From positions 1 through 40,110 of the forward strand of contig CAHJXF010000003.1 of NCBI GenBank assembly GCA_903644065.1: a stretch of 40,110 bases of DNA. The letters are read 5' to 3'. Of the stretch, positions 9,363-17,848 are shown piece by piece. How positions within the stretch are numbered: position 1 is the first letter of the stretch; the number at the start of each line of letters is the position of its first letter. Source of the stretch: Betaproteobacteria bacterium. Its GTDB lineage: Bacteria; Pseudomonadota; Gammaproteobacteria; Burkholderiales; Burkholderiaceae_D. The notes beneath the pieces are model-generated. The model was not told the origin of the DNA, did no database searches, and saw nothing but the letters and a program-made list of their open reading frames with translations. Position numbers and translations under genes: made by a program.

Positions 9363-9367
9363 GCGCC

Positions 9368-10090
9368 ATGGCCGACGTGCTGTCGGTCACGGGACTGAAC
9401 GCGTGGTACGGCGAGTCGCACATCCTGCACGGGGTCGACTTCGCGGTGCGCGCCGGCGAGGTGGTCACGCTGCTCGGTCGTAACGGGTCGGGTCGAACGA
9501 CCACGCTGCGCTCGATCATGGGCCTGGTCGGGCGGCGGGCGGGCTCGATCAAGGTCGGCGGCGGCGAGACGCTGCGCCTGCCGTCGCATCGCATCGCGCG
9601 CCGCGGCATCGGCTACTGTCCCGAGGAACGCGGCATCTTCTCCACGCTGTCCGCCGACGAGAACCTGCGCTTGCCGCCCGCCTTGAAGCCGACCGGCGAC
9701 GGCCTGGTCGGCGAGCCGATGCCGGTCGCGGAGATCCATGCGATGTTCCCGAACCTGAAGGAGCGTGCGGCGAGCCCCGGAACCCGGCTGTCGGGTGGCG
9801 AGCAGCAGATGCTGGCCGTCGCCCGTATCCTGCGGACCGGCGCGCGCCTCCTGCTGCTCGACGAGATCTCGGAAGGCCTCGCGCCGGTGATCGTGCAGAA
9901 GCTCGGCGAAGTGATCCGCACTTTGAAGGGGAAGGGCTACACGATCGTGCTGGTGGAGCAGAATTTCCGTTTCGCCGCGCCGCTCGCCGACCGCTTCTGC
10001 GTGATGGAGCACGGCCGTATCGTCGAGTCGTTCGAACAAGCGGAACTGGAAGGCAACATGGCCATGCTGCGCGAGTACCTCGGCGTCTAG
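9368..10090 (+). CDS. livF: branched-chain-amino-acid-type ABC transporter ATPase, LivF-like, with altered Walker A
   Basis: A 240-residue ATPase, partner of the preceding LivG-like subunit. The signature LSGGEQQMLAVARIL, Walker B LLLLDEISEGLAP with its Glu, and the H-loop VEQNF are intact. The Walker A motif reads GRNGSGRTTT: the invariant Lys is Arg at residue 43 (codon CGA, 9494-9496). Lys to Arg at this site usually cripples ATP hydrolysis in well-studied ATPases, so either this subunit binds more than it hydrolyses, or the substitution is tolerated in its subfamily. The ATG at 9368 is chosen because LSVTGLNAWYGESHILHGV follows as the usual N-terminus; the frame is open far upstream only as a shadow of livG. 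Confidence 0.92.
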   Translation: MADVLSVTGLNAWYGESHILHGVDFAVRAGEVVTLLGRNGSGRTTTLRSIMGLVGRRAGSIKVGGGETLRLPSHRIARRGIGYCPEERGIFSTLSADENLRLPPALKPTGDGLVGEPMPVAEIHAMFPNLKERAASPGTRLSGGEQQMLAVARILRTGARLLLLDEISEGLAPVIVQKLGEVIRTLKGKGYTIVLVEQNFRFAAPLADRFCVMEHGRIVESFEQAELEGNMAMLREYLGV

Positions 10091-10165
10091 GCGGGACGCG
10101 CCGACCGGAAGCCGAAGCGGAACGACCGGCAGGAAGAACCTGCGAACCAGGGACAAGGAGAAGAG

Positions 10166-11377
10166 ATGAAACTCAGGAACATCGCGGGCGCCGTGGCGTC
10201 CATCGGCTTCGTCGCGGCGAGCGGCGCCCAGGCACAGATTTCCGGCGACACCATCAAGATCGGTTTCATCACCGACCTGTCGGGGCTCTACGCCGACATC
10301 GACGGGCCGAACGGCGTCGAATCGATCCGCATGGCGATCGCCGACCTGGGCGGCGCCATCAACGGCAAGAAGATCGAGTTGCTGGTCGCCGATCACCAGA
10401 ACAAGGCCGACATCGCGGCCAGCAAGCTGCGCGAGTGGATCGACACCCAGGGCCTCGACATGATCATCGCCGGGACCAACTCGGGGACCAACCTCGCGAT
10501 GGCCAAGGTGGCGGCGGAGAAGAAGAAGCCGATGATCTCGATCGGCGGCGGCACCAACCGGCTGACCAACGAGGAGTGCTCGCCGTACACGATCCACTAT
10601 GCCTACGACACCGTGGCGCTGGCGCAGGTCACGGGGTCGCAGATCGTCAAGAACGGCGGCAAGAGCTGGTACTTCATGACGGCCGACTACGCGTTCGGCG
10701 CGTCGCTCGAGAAGGACACGTCGGACGTCGTCAAGGCCAACGGCGGCACGGTCGTCGGGTCGGTCCGCCATCCGCTGTCGGCGTCCGACTTCTCCGCGTT
10801 CCTGCTGCAGGCCCAGGCGTCGAAGGCGCAGATCCTCGGTCTCGCCAACGCCGGGGGCGACACGATCAACTCGATCAAGGCGGCCAAGGAGTTCGGCATC
10901 AGCAAGACGATGAAGATCGCCGGCCTGCTGGTGTTCATCAACGACGTCCACAGCCTCGGGCTGCCGACGGCGCAGGGCCTCCTCGTGACCGACAGCTGGT
11001 ACTGGGACAAGGACAACGATAGCCGCGCCTGGGCCAAGCGCTTCTTCGAGAAGGCCAAGAAGGAGCCGTCGAGCCTGCAAGCGGCGGACTATTCGGCGGC
11101 CACCTTCTATCTCAACGCCGTGAAGGCGATCGGGACCGACGACGGCGACAAGGTCATGGCGCAGATGCGCAAGACCCGGGTCAACGACTTCTACGCCAAG
11201 GACGGCTACATCCGCGAAGACGGCCGCATGCTGCACGAGATGTACCTGCTCGAAGTGAAGGCGCAAAGCGAGTCCAAGTATCCCTGGGACTACTACAAGC
11301 TGGTCGCCAAGGTCCCCGGCGAGCAAGCGTTCCTGGCCGCCTCCAAGTCGCAGTGCGCGCTGCTGAAGAAGTCCTGA
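10166..11377 (+). CDS. ABC transporter periplasmic substrate-binding protein (LivK-like)
   Basis: A 403-residue periplasmic binding protein for the transporter encoded on either side. A signal peptide ends at AQA before QISGD. The mature start IKIGFITDLSGLYADIDGPNGVES and later MAKVAAEKKKPMISIGGGTNRLTNE are typical of the Peripla_BP_6 family. AAGGAG at 10155-10160 sits 5 bases before the ATG. The gene lies between the ATPase and permease genes, the usual place for high expression relative to the membrane subunits. It is clearly distinct in sequence from the binding protein at 174. Ligand unknown. Confidence 0.92.
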   Translation: MKLRNIAGAVASIGFVAASGAQAQISGDTIKIGFITDLSGLYADIDGPNGVESIRMAIADLGGAINGKKIELLVADHQNKADIAASKLREWIDTQGLDMIIAGTNSGTNLAMAKVAAEKKKPMISIGGGTNRLTNEECSPYTIHYAYDTVALAQVTGSQIVKNGGKSWYFMTADYAFGASLEKDTSDVVKANGGTVVGSVRHPLSASDFSAFLLQAQASKAQILGLANAGGDTINSIKAAKEFGISKTMKIAGLLVFINDVHSLGLPTAQGLLVTDSWYWDKDNDSRAWAKRFFEKAKKEPSSLQAADYSAATFYLNAVKAIGTDDGDKVMAQMRKTRVNDFYAKDGYIREDGRMLHEMYLLEVKAQSESKYPWDYYKLVAKVPGEQAFLAASKSQCALLKKS

Positions 11378-11399
11378 ACGACGAGGCCGGCGTCGCCGT

Positions 11400-11418
11400 C
11401 GACGCCGTGACGGCGTCG
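11400..11418 (+). other. stem-loop between the binding-protein and permease genes
   Basis: GACGCCG (11401-11407) pairs with CGGCGTC (11411-11417) around a TGA loop, and an outer C-G pair makes 8 bp. There is no T-tract, so it is more likely an mRNA-stabilising or attenuating hairpin than a full terminator. Such hairpins often set binding-protein mRNA above permease mRNA; that role is inferred here. Confidence 0.4.
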
Positions 11419-11450
11419 CGGATCGCGCTCGCCCGGCGTCCGGTGCCGGC

Positions 11451-12419
11451 ATGACGGAAATCTTCGGCATCCCGCTCGCGGCCCTCTACGGGCAGTTGCT
11501 GCTGGGCCTCGTCAACGGCTCGTTCTACGCGTTGCTGTCGCTCGGGCTCGCGGTGATCTTCGGCTTGCTCGGCATCGTCAATTTCGCGCACGGAGCGCTG
11601 TACATGATGGGCGCGTACGCGGCGTGGATCCTGCTGGACCGGTTCGGCATCGACTACTGGTTCGCGCTGGTGCTCGCCCCGTTGCTGATCGGCGTGCTCG
11701 GCATCGTCATCGAGCGGCTGCTGTTGAAGCGGTTGTACGCGCTCGACCCCGTCTACGGCCTGCTGTTGACGTTCGGGCTGTCGCTGATCGCCGAAGGCGT
11801 CTTCCGCGATCAGTTCGGAGTCTCGGGCCAGTCCTACGCGGTGCCCGACGCGCTGCAGGGCGCCACCGACGTGGGCTTCATGGTGCTGCCCAACTACCGC
11901 GCGTGGGTGGTCCTCGCGTCGCTGGTCGTGTGCTTCGCGACCTGGTTCCTGATCGAGAAGACGCGGCTCGGATCCACGTTGCGGGCCGCCACCGAGAACG
12001 CGCCGCTGGTCCAGGCCTTCGGCGTCAACGTGCCGATCCTCGTGATGTGCACTTACGGCGCCGGCGCAGCGCTGGCGGCGCTGGCCGGCGTGCTCGCGGC
12101 GCCGGTGATCCAGGTCACGCCGCTGATGGGGTCGAACCTCATCATCGTCGTCTTCGCGGTCGTCGTGATCGGCGGCATGGGCTCCATTCTCGGCTCCATC
12201 GTGACCGGGCTGCTGCTCGGCATGATCGAGGGCCTGACGCGCGCCGGCATCTTCGCCGCCGCGCTGTCGATGCCGTTCGATGCGGTCTTCGGCCCCGGCA
12301 ACGCGGCCAGCGGACTGGTCGGCATCCTGGTCGGTCCGGTCGCGTCGAACGTGGTGGTCTTCATGGTGATGATCGTCGTGCTGATCCTCCGGCCCGCCGG
12401 ACTGTTCGGCAAGGCCTGA
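11451..12419 (+). CDS. livH: branched-chain-amino-acid-type ABC transporter permease, LivH-like
   Basis: A 322-residue integral membrane permease. Repeated hydrophobic helices cover most of its length. The N-terminal segment LVNGSFYALLSLGLAVIFGLLGIVNFAHGALYMMGAY and the internal GSTLRAATENAPLVQAFGVN (cytoplasmic coupling region) are diagnostic of LivH. GGMGSILGSIVTGLLLGMIEGL near the C-terminus is also typical. It pairs with LivM, whose ATG is one base after this stop, so translation is probably coupled. Confidence 0.93.
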   Translation: MTEIFGIPLAALYGQLLLGLVNGSFYALLSLGLAVIFGLLGIVNFAHGALYMMGAYAAWILLDRFGIDYWFALVLAPLLIGVLGIVIERLLLKRLYALDPVYGLLLTFGLSLIAEGVFRDQFGVSGQSYAVPDALQGATDVGFMVLPNYRAWVVLASLVVCFATWFLIEKTRLGSTLRAATENAPLVQAFGVNVPILVMCTYGAGAALAALAGVLAAPVIQVTPLMGSNLIIVVFAVVVIGGMGSILGSIVTGLLLGMIEGLTRAGIFAAALSMPFDAVFGPGNAASGLVGILVGPVASNVVVFMVMIVVLILRPAGLFGKA

Positions 12420-12420
12420 C

Positions 12421-13380
12421 ATGCGGCGTCCCGCTTCCACGCTGATGCTGGGCGGCTACGCGCTGTTGATCGTGATCGCGCTGGCCGCTCCGTTCATCGG
12501 GTTGTATCCGGTGCTGATCATGAAGGTGCTGTGCTTCGCGATCTTCGCGTGCGCCTTCAACCTGCTGTTCGGCTATACCGGCCTGCTTTCCTTCGGCCAT
12601 GCCGCGTTCTTCGGCGGCGCGGCGTACGCGACCGGATGGATCGTGCATTCGATCGGCGTGTCGCCGGAGATCGGCATCGTGTTCGGCATGGCCATCGCGG
12701 GCCTCCTCGGGCTGGTGGTCGGTGTGATCGCGATCCGGCGTCAGGGCATCTACTTCGCGATGATCACGCTCGCGCTCGCCCAGATGGTGTATTTCGCCTG
12801 CCTGCAGTTTCCGTTCACGCATGGCGAAGACGGTTTGCAGGGCGTTCCGCGCGGTCGGCTGTTCGGCGTCGTCTCGCTCCAATCCGATGTCGCGATGTAC
12901 TACTTCGTGCTGGCCGTCTCCATCGCCGTCTTCGCATTGATCCGTCGCATCGTCCATTCCCCGTATGGGCAGGTATTGAAGGCGATCCGCGAGAACGAGC
13001 CGCGCGCCGTCTCGCTCGGGTATGCGGTCGATCGCTACAAGCTGCTGGCCTTCGTGATCTCGTCGATGCTGGCTGGCCTCGCCGGCACGTTGAAGACGCT
13101 GGTGCTCGGATTCGCGACGTTGTCGGACGTGTACTGGGGGACGTCGGGGGAGGTCATCCTGATGACGTTGGTCGGGGGGCTAGGCACGTTCCTCGGCCCG
13201 GTCGCCGGCGCGGCCGTGGTCATCGCGCTGCAGGACGGGCTCGCCGACCGCGTGGGGTCGTGGGTCACGGTCATCATCGGGGCGATCTTCGTCGTCTGCG
13301 TCCTGCTATTTCGCAAGGGCATCGTCGGCGAGTATGTAGCTTTCCGCGAGCGCCATGCCCAGAGGCAATCCTCTCGATGA
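12421..13380 (+). CDS. livM: branched-chain-amino-acid-type ABC transporter permease, LivM-like
   Basis: A 319-residue membrane permease, second half of the transport channel. It has the LivM-type hydrophobic segments FNLLFGYTGLLSFGHAAFFG and IRRQGIYFAMITLALAQMVYF, the coupling segment GQVLKAIRENEPRAVSLGYAVDRYK, and the conserved GGLGTFLGPVAGAAVV near the end. It is the last gene of the operon. An imperfect hairpin follows the stop before the mnmG promoter and parS region. Confidence 0.93.
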   Translation: MRRPASTLMLGGYALLIVIALAAPFIGLYPVLIMKVLCFAIFACAFNLLFGYTGLLSFGHAAFFGGAAYATGWIVHSIGVSPEIGIVFGMAIAGLLGLVVGVIAIRRQGIYFAMITLALAQMVYFACLQFPFTHGEDGLQGVPRGRLFGVVSLQSDVAMYYFVLAVSIAVFALIRRIVHSPYGQVLKAIRENEPRAVSLGYAVDRYKLLAFVISSMLAGLAGTLKTLVLGFATLSDVYWGTSGEVILMTLVGGLGTFLGPVAGAAVVIALQDGLADRVGSWVTVIIGAIFVVCVLLFRKGIVGEYVAFRERHAQRQSSR

Positions 13381-13383
13381 TTT

Positions 13384-13405
13384 AAGCAAGAGCAAGTGCT
13401 CGCTT
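13384..13405 (+). terminator. weak hairpin after livM
   Basis: AAGC and GAGCA (13384-13394, interrupted by two unpaired A) can pair with TGCTC-GCTT (13397-13405). It lies 3 bases after the livM stop and before parS. It has no downstream T-run, so termination is uncertain. Confidence 0.35.
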
Positions 13406-13422
13406 CCGACTCTCGTAAGCGA

Positions 13423-13438
13423 TGTTTCACGTGAAACA
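13423..13438. promoter_or_regulatory. parS: parS centromere site 1 (upstream of mnmG)
   Basis: The perfect 16-bp palindrome TGTTTCACGTGAAACA matches the widely conserved bacterial parS consensus bound by ParB. It lies 52 bases upstream of the mnmG start and 3.5 kb from parB, the expected position for a chromosomal centromere-like cluster. Because it sits at the mnmG-rsmG-parA-parB promoter, ParB binding may also influence transcription of its own operon; that is inference. Confidence 0.95.
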
Positions 13439-13460
13439 CAGCGGAAGAAGATCGATCCGG

Positions 13461-13485
13461 TGATAATCGCGCGTCCTGAGTGAGG
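13461..13485 (+). promoter_or_regulatory. possible -10 element and ribosome site of the mnmG operon
   Basis: TGATAAT at 13461-13467 resembles a -10 hexamer (GATAAT), but no good -35 is visible; the expected position overlaps the end of parS. GAGG at 13482-13485 lies 5 bases before the mnmG ATG. Confidence 0.35.
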
Positions 13486-13490
13486 CGGTC

Positions 13491-15419
13491 ATGCGAGATT
13501 CGCAACAGTTCGACGTCATCGTGGTCGGCGGCGGCCATGCCGGCACGGAAGCCGCATTGGTCTCCGCCCGAATGGGTGCGTCGACCTTGCTGCTCACGCA
13601 CAATCTCGAAACGCTCGGCGCGATGAGCTGCAATCCGTCGATCGGTGGTATCGGCAAGGGCCATCTCGTGCGCGAAGTCGATGCCATGGGCGGTGCCATG
13701 GCATTGGCGGCGGACGAAGCCGGCATCCAGTTCCGGGTGCTCAACGGCAGCAAGGGTCCCGCCGTGCGGGCGACGCGTGTGCAAGCCGACCGGACGCTAT
13801 ACAAGGCTGCGATCCGGCGCCGTCTCGAGAATCAGGTCAACCTGGCCCTGTTCCAGCAGTCCGTCGACGACCTGATCATCGAGGGTGACCGCGTGACCGG
13901 TGTGGTCACTCAATCCGGTATTCGTTTCGGCGCGCGAGCGGTCGTGCTGACTGCGGGCACATTCCTCAACGGCAAGGTGCATATCGGATTGCAGAATCAC
14001 ACGGCGGGACGAGCGGGCGATCCGGCGTCCGTGGCGCTGGCCGATCGTCTTGCGGAACTGCGACTTCCGGTGGGCAGGCTGAAGACCGGCACCCCGCCCC
14101 GACTCGACGGGCGCACGATCGACTTCGCCAAGCTCGAACGTCAGGACGGCGATGCAGGGCCGCTACCGACTTTTTCATTCATCGGCGACGCGTCGATGCA
14201 TCCGAGGCAGTTGCCTTGCTGGATCACGCATACCAATGTCCGGACGCACGAACTCATTCGCGCCAACCTGGACCGATCGCCGATGTACAGCGGTGTCATC
14301 GATGGCATCGGACCGCGTTATTGCCCGAGCATCGAAGACAAGATCCACAAATTCGCCGACAAGGATTCGCACCAGATCTTCCTGGAGCCAGAGGGTCTCG
14401 ACACGCACGAGATCTATCCGAACGGCATCTCGACCAGCCTGCCGTACGACGTTCAATGCGATCTGGTCCACAGCATCTCGGGACTCGAGGGTGCGCACCT
14501 GCTGCGGCCGGGCTACGCGATCGAATACGACTACTTCGATCCGCGGTGTCTCAAGAAGACGCTCGAGGTCCGTCGAATGGATGGATTGTTTTTCGCAGGA
14601 CAGATCAACGGCACGACGGGCTACGAGGAAGCAGCAGCACAGGGGCTTCTGGCGGGAATCAACGCGGCACTCGGCGTGCAAGGTCGAGCCCCATGGTCGC
14701 CGGGCCGTGACGAGGCGTATCTCGGTGTGATGGTGGATGACCTGACGACGCAAGGTGTCATGGAGCCATATCGCATGTTCACCAGCCGCGCCGAGTTCCG
14801 CCTGAGCTTGCGGGAAGACAACGCGGATGTGCGGCTGACACCGGTCGGTCGGCGCCTCGGCTGCGTCGAGGACGACCGTTGGCATCGCTTCCAGGCCAGG
14901 CAGGTTGCTGTTTCACGTGAAACATTGCGGCTTCGCGCCACTTGGATCACTCCCGCAACGGTTTCGAAGAGCGAAGCCATGCGTGTGTTGTCCCAGCCGA
15001 TCGAGCGCGAATACTCGCTCGCCGATTTGTTGAAACGTCCGAACATCACCCATCGGGCCCTTGTCGGTCTGCGGCGTCCGAATGGCGATCTGGTCGCGCA
15101 GGAAGTTGTGGAGCCAACGGTCGCGGCACAGGTGGAAATCGACATCAAGTACGCCGGGTACATCGATCGGCAGCGAAGCGAAATCGATCGCGTCCGCGGC
15201 TACGACGCACTGCCGTTGCCACCTTCGCTCGACTATCACGGCGTCGCCGGACTGTCGTTCGAAGCCCGTCAGAAGTTGACGCAGCATCGCCCCGAAACGC
15301 TGGGTCAGGCTTCCCGTCTCGCCGGCGTGACGCCGGCTTCCATCTCGCTGCTGCTGGTCCACTTGAAACGCGGGCGGGGGCGGAGCGACGCTGCCGAACG
15401 GACGACGCATGCCGCCTGA
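13491..15419 (+). CDS. mnmG: tRNA uridine-5-carboxymethylaminomethyl modification enzyme MnmG (GidA)
   Basis: A 642-residue FAD-dependent enzyme that, with MnmE, installs the cmnm5 or nm5 group on the wobble uridine of certain tRNAs. The FAD-binding motif [12 protein letters not shown] is at residues 11-22, followed by the highly conserved [36 protein letters not shown] and [13 protein letters not shown] are further family blocks. Length is normal. It is the first gene of a tightly packed operon; rsmG overlaps its last 11 bases. A second perfect parS lies inside its coding sequence and is read as V-S-R-E-T. The protein is cytoplasmic. Confidence 0.98.
   Translation: MRDSQQFDVIVVGGGHAGTEAALVSARMGASTLLLTHNLETLGAMSCNPSIGGIGKGHLVREVDAMGGAMALAADEAGIQFRVLNGSKGPAVRATRVQADRTLYKAAIRRRLENQVNLALFQQSVDDLIIEGDRVTGVVTQSGIRFGARAVVLTAGTFLNGKVHIGLQNHTAGRAGDPASVALADRLAELRLPVGRLKTGTPPRLDGRTIDFAKLERQDGDAGPLPTFSFIGDASMHPRQLPCWITHTNVRTHELIRANLDRSPMYSGVIDGIGPRYCPSIEDKIHKFADKDSHQIFLEPEGLDTHEIYPNGISTSLPYDVQCDLVHSISGLEGAHLLRPGYAIEYDYFDPRCLKKTLEVRRMDGLFFAGQINGTTGYEEAAAQGLLAGINAALGVQGRAPWSPGRDEAYLGVMVDDLTTQGVMEPYRMFTSRAEFRLSLREDNADVRLTPVGRRLGCVEDDRWHRFQARQVAVSRETLRLRATWITPATVSKSEAMRVLSQPIEREYSLADLLKRPNITHRALVGLRRPNGDLVAQEVVEPTVAAQVEIDIKYAGYIDRQRSEIDRVRGYDALPLPPSLDYHGVAGLSFEARQKLTQHRPETLGQASRLAGVTPASISLLLVHLKRGRGRSDAAERTTHAA
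14909..14924. promoter_or_regulatory. parS: parS centromere site 2 (inside mnmG)
   Basis: A second exact copy of TGTTTCACGTGAAACA lies within the mnmG reading frame, encoding the core V-S-R-E-T of [10 protein letters not shown]. The two sites are about 1.49 kb apart. The match is perfect over all 16 bases even though the site must also serve as codons. Confidence 0.94.
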
Positions 15420-16119
15420 CGCCGCCCGGGCGAATCCGTCGCACGCGATGAGCAGACGCCGGGACGCTGCATTCGATGCGGGGAGTCTGCGCGGTCGCTT
15501 GCGGGTCGGCCTGGACGACCTGCGGCTCGACGCATCGGAAGCCCAGGCGGACCGGCTGATGGCTTACCTCGCATTGCTCTCGAAGTGGAATGCGACCTAC
15601 AACCTGACGTCGGTTCGCGATCCGAACGACATGTTGCCGGTGCATGTGTTGGACTCGTTGTCCGTCCTGCCGTTGATCGATCGTTACGAGGAAGGCTCGG
15701 TGCTGGACGTCGGGTCGGGCGCAGGACTGCCCGCCATTCCGCTCGCGATCCTTCGACCGGCGCTCCGCGTCGAGACGGTCGATGCGGTGGCCAAGAAGAT
15801 CGGCTTCCAACGGCAGGTCCGAAGCGAACTAGCCGTCGGCAATCTATTCCCTCACCACGTCAGGATCGAAGAATTTCGCCCGGCTTCGTTGCCGTCCATC
15901 GTCATCAGCCGAGCCTATGGCGACATCGCGGGCCTGCTCGCCTCGATCGATCATCTGGTCACCCGAAGCAGCACCGTCATCGCGATGAAGGGGGTCGAAC
16001 CCACGATCGAGATCGCTGCGGTGCCCCCTCGCTGGAACGTGGCATCGCCCATTGCGCTGCAAGTGCCATTGCTCGGCGCCCGGCGCTGCGCCGTCGTCAT
16101 CACCCGGGCGGCCGGATGA
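15409..16119 (+). CDS. rsmG: 16S rRNA (guanine-527-N7) methyltransferase RsmG (GidB)
   Basis: A 236-residue SAM-dependent methyltransferase acting on G527 of 16S rRNA. Family blocks are [24 protein letters not shown], the SAM-binding motif [17 protein letters not shown] (from residue 98) and [11 protein letters not shown]. The start is uncertain: the ATG at 15409 overlaps mnmG by 11 bases and suits coupled translation, while an in-frame ATG at 15448 would give 223 residues, close to the usual length. Neither has a clear Shine-Dalgarno site. Its stop overlaps the parA start (ATGA at 16116-16119). Confidence 0.94.
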   Translation: MPPDAARANPSHAMSRRRDAAFDAGSLRGRLRVGLDDLRLDASEAQADRLMAYLALLSKWNATYNLTSVRDPNDMLPVHVLDSLSVLPLIDRYEEGSVLDVGSGAGLPAIPLAILRPALRVETVDAVAKKIGFQRQVRSELAVGNLFPHHVRIEEFRPASLPSIVISRAYGDIAGLLASIDHLVTRSSTVIAMKGVEPTIEIAAVPPRWNVASPIALQVPLLGARRCAVVITRAAG

Positions 16120-16949
16120 CGGCCGACGCGAAGATCTTCGCGGTCGCCAATCAGAAAGGCGGCGTCGGCAAGACGACGACCACCGTCAATCTCGCTGCGG
16201 CCCTGGCCGCTGGCGGCCAGCGGGTTCTCCTGGTCGACCTCGACCCCCAGGGCAACGCCACCATGGGCTCCGGCATCGACAAGCGATCACTGCGGCACAG
16301 CGTGTACCAGGTGCTGCTCGGCCTGAGTCCGATCGCTTCGGTGCTGCAACGCTCGCCGAGCGGCGGCTACGACGTCCTGCCGGCGAATCGGGAGCTGGCC
16401 GGCGCGGAACTGGACCTGGTCGACCTCGAACGCCGGGAGACCCGTCTCAAGGCCGCACTGGCCGCACAACTCGAGCACTACGATTTCGTGCTGATCGATT
16501 GTCCGCCTGCGTTGTCGCTGCTCACGCTGAACGGCCTGACGACCGCGCACGGCGTCATCATCCCCATGCAGTGCGAGTACTACGCACTCGAAGGACTGTC
16601 GGACCTCGTCAACACCATCAAGCAGGTGCATCGCAATCTCAATCCGTCGCTGGAAATCATCGGGCTGCTGCGCGTCATGTTCGATCCTCGCTCGACGCTG
16701 GCTCGCCAGGTCTCTGACCAGCTCGAGGCGCATTTCGGCGACAAGGTTTTTCGCACGGTCGTGCCGCGCAACGTGCGGTTGGCCGAGGCGCCGTCTTTCG
16801 GCATGCCCGGCCTGGTGTTCGACCGGTCCAGCAAGGGTGCTCAGGCCTACCTGGCGTTCGGCGCTGAAATGATCGATCGTTTTCGACGCGACGCGGAGAC
16901 GACCAGCGGCCAGGCGTCGTTCGACGCGCGCGCGGAGTCGGTGTCGTGA
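16116..16949 (+). CDS. parA: chromosome-partitioning ATPase ParA (Soj)
   Basis: A 277-residue deviant-Walker ATPase that moves ParB-parS complexes over the nucleoid. Residues 14-21 form the motif KGGVGKTT with the signature Lys15. VLLVDLDPQGNATMG and FVLIDCPPALSLLTLNGL are the further ParA blocks. It lacks the N-terminal DNA-binding domain of long plasmid-type ParA proteins, in line with a chromosomal system. The ATG overlaps the rsmG stop and its own stop overlaps the GTG of parB, so expression of the three should be coupled. Two parS sites lie 1-3 kb upstream. Confidence 0.97.
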   Translation: MTADAKIFAVANQKGGVGKTTTTVNLAAALAAGGQRVLLVDLDPQGNATMGSGIDKRSLRHSVYQVLLGLSPIASVLQRSPSGGYDVLPANRELAGAELDLVDLERRETRLKAALAAQLEHYDFVLIDCPPALSLLTLNGLTTAHGVIIPMQCEYYALEGLSDLVNTIKQVHRNLNPSLEIIGLLRVMFDPRSTLARQVSDQLEAHFGDKVFRTVVPRNVRLAEAPSFGMPGLVFDRSSKGAQAYLAFGAEMIDRFRRDAETTSGQASFDARAESVS

Positions 16950-17836
16950 ACAAGCGAAAAGGCCTGGGTCGCGGCCTCGAAGCGCTGCTGGGCGCGACCG
17001 AGCCGCCTCCCAAGGACGATGGCGACTCAAGCGCCGGTCGACCGAGCTCGTTGCCGCTCGACGTTCTGCAAGCCGGCAAGTACCAGCCGCGAACGCGCAT
17101 GGACGAGGGCGCGCTCGTCGAATTGGCCGAGTCGATCCGCGTGCAGGGCGTCATGCAGCCGGTGCTGGTCCGCGGCATCGAGGGTGGCCGCTACGAGATC
17201 ATCGCCGGCGAGCGGCGCGTCCGCGCCGCGGCGCTGGCCGGCCTGACGGACATCCCGGTGCTGGTTCGCGACGTGCCCGACGAGTCGGCGGCCGCCATGG
17301 CGCTGATCGAGAACATCCAGCGCGAAGATCTCAACCCGCTCGAGGAAGCGCAGGGCGTACAGCGCCTGGTCTCGGAATTCAAGCTGACGCACGAGGAAGC
17401 GGCTCGCGCGATCGGGCGTTCCCGCAGCGCGACATCGAACCTGCTGCGGCTGGTCAACCTGGCCAAGCCAGTTCAGGCGCTGCTGATGGCGGGCGATCTC
17501 GACATGGGCCATGCCCGTGCCCTGCTGGTCGTCGATCCGGCGCAGCAGATCACGCTCGCCAACCAGATCGTCGGCAAGCGCATGTCGGTTCGGGACGCGG
17601 AGCGCCTGGTGGCAAAAGTGGGCGCTGACTTCGAGCTTTCTCGAACGTCCGGACGAGCGCGCAACAAGCCACGCAATCCCGATATCGCGCGCCTGGAGAC
17701 CGAGTTGTCGGACGGACTTGCCACCCGGGTCGAGATCCGCATGCGCGACAAGGCGAGCGGCCAGGTGGTGATCGACTTCGGCGACCTCGACCAGCTCGAC
17801 GGCCTGCTCGCGCAACTCCGGCGACTGCCCGCCTGA
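16946..17836 (+). CDS. parB: chromosome-partitioning protein ParB (Spo0J), CTP-dependent clamp
   Basis: A 296-residue parS-binding protein. The N-terminal KGLGRGLEALLG contacts ParA in homologues. The nucleotide-binding region has GERRVRA (residues 88-94) and ENIQR (122-126), the motifs linked to CTP binding. A helix-turn-helix (about 148-168, LTHEEAARAIGRSRSATSNLL) recognises parS, and a C-terminal dimerisation segment ends the protein. Translation starts at GTG 16946, overlapping the parA stop in GTGA. The stop is only 12 bases from the end of the convergent MshEN-repeat gene, with no room for a terminator between them. Confidence 0.97.
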   Translation: MNKRKGLGRGLEALLGATEPPPKDDGDSSAGRPSSLPLDVLQAGKYQPRTRMDEGALVELAESIRVQGVMQPVLVRGIEGGRYEIIAGERRVRAAALAGLTDIPVLVRDVPDESAAAMALIENIQREDLNPLEEAQGVQRLVSEFKLTHEEAARAIGRSRSATSNLLRLVNLAKPVQALLMAGDLDMGHARALLVVDPAQQITLANQIVGKRMSVRDAERLVAKVGADFELSRTSGRARNKPRNPDIARLETELSDGLATRVEIRMRDKASGQVVIDFGDLDQLDGLLAQLRRLPA

Positions 17837-17848
17837 CCGCGCGGACGT

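Noticed and set aside
13381-13490. E. coli-like oriC upstream of mnmG
   Set aside because: In E. coli the origin flanks mnmG, but this gap is only about 110 bases, has no DnaA boxes and no AT-rich unwinding stretch; it holds parS and promoter elements.
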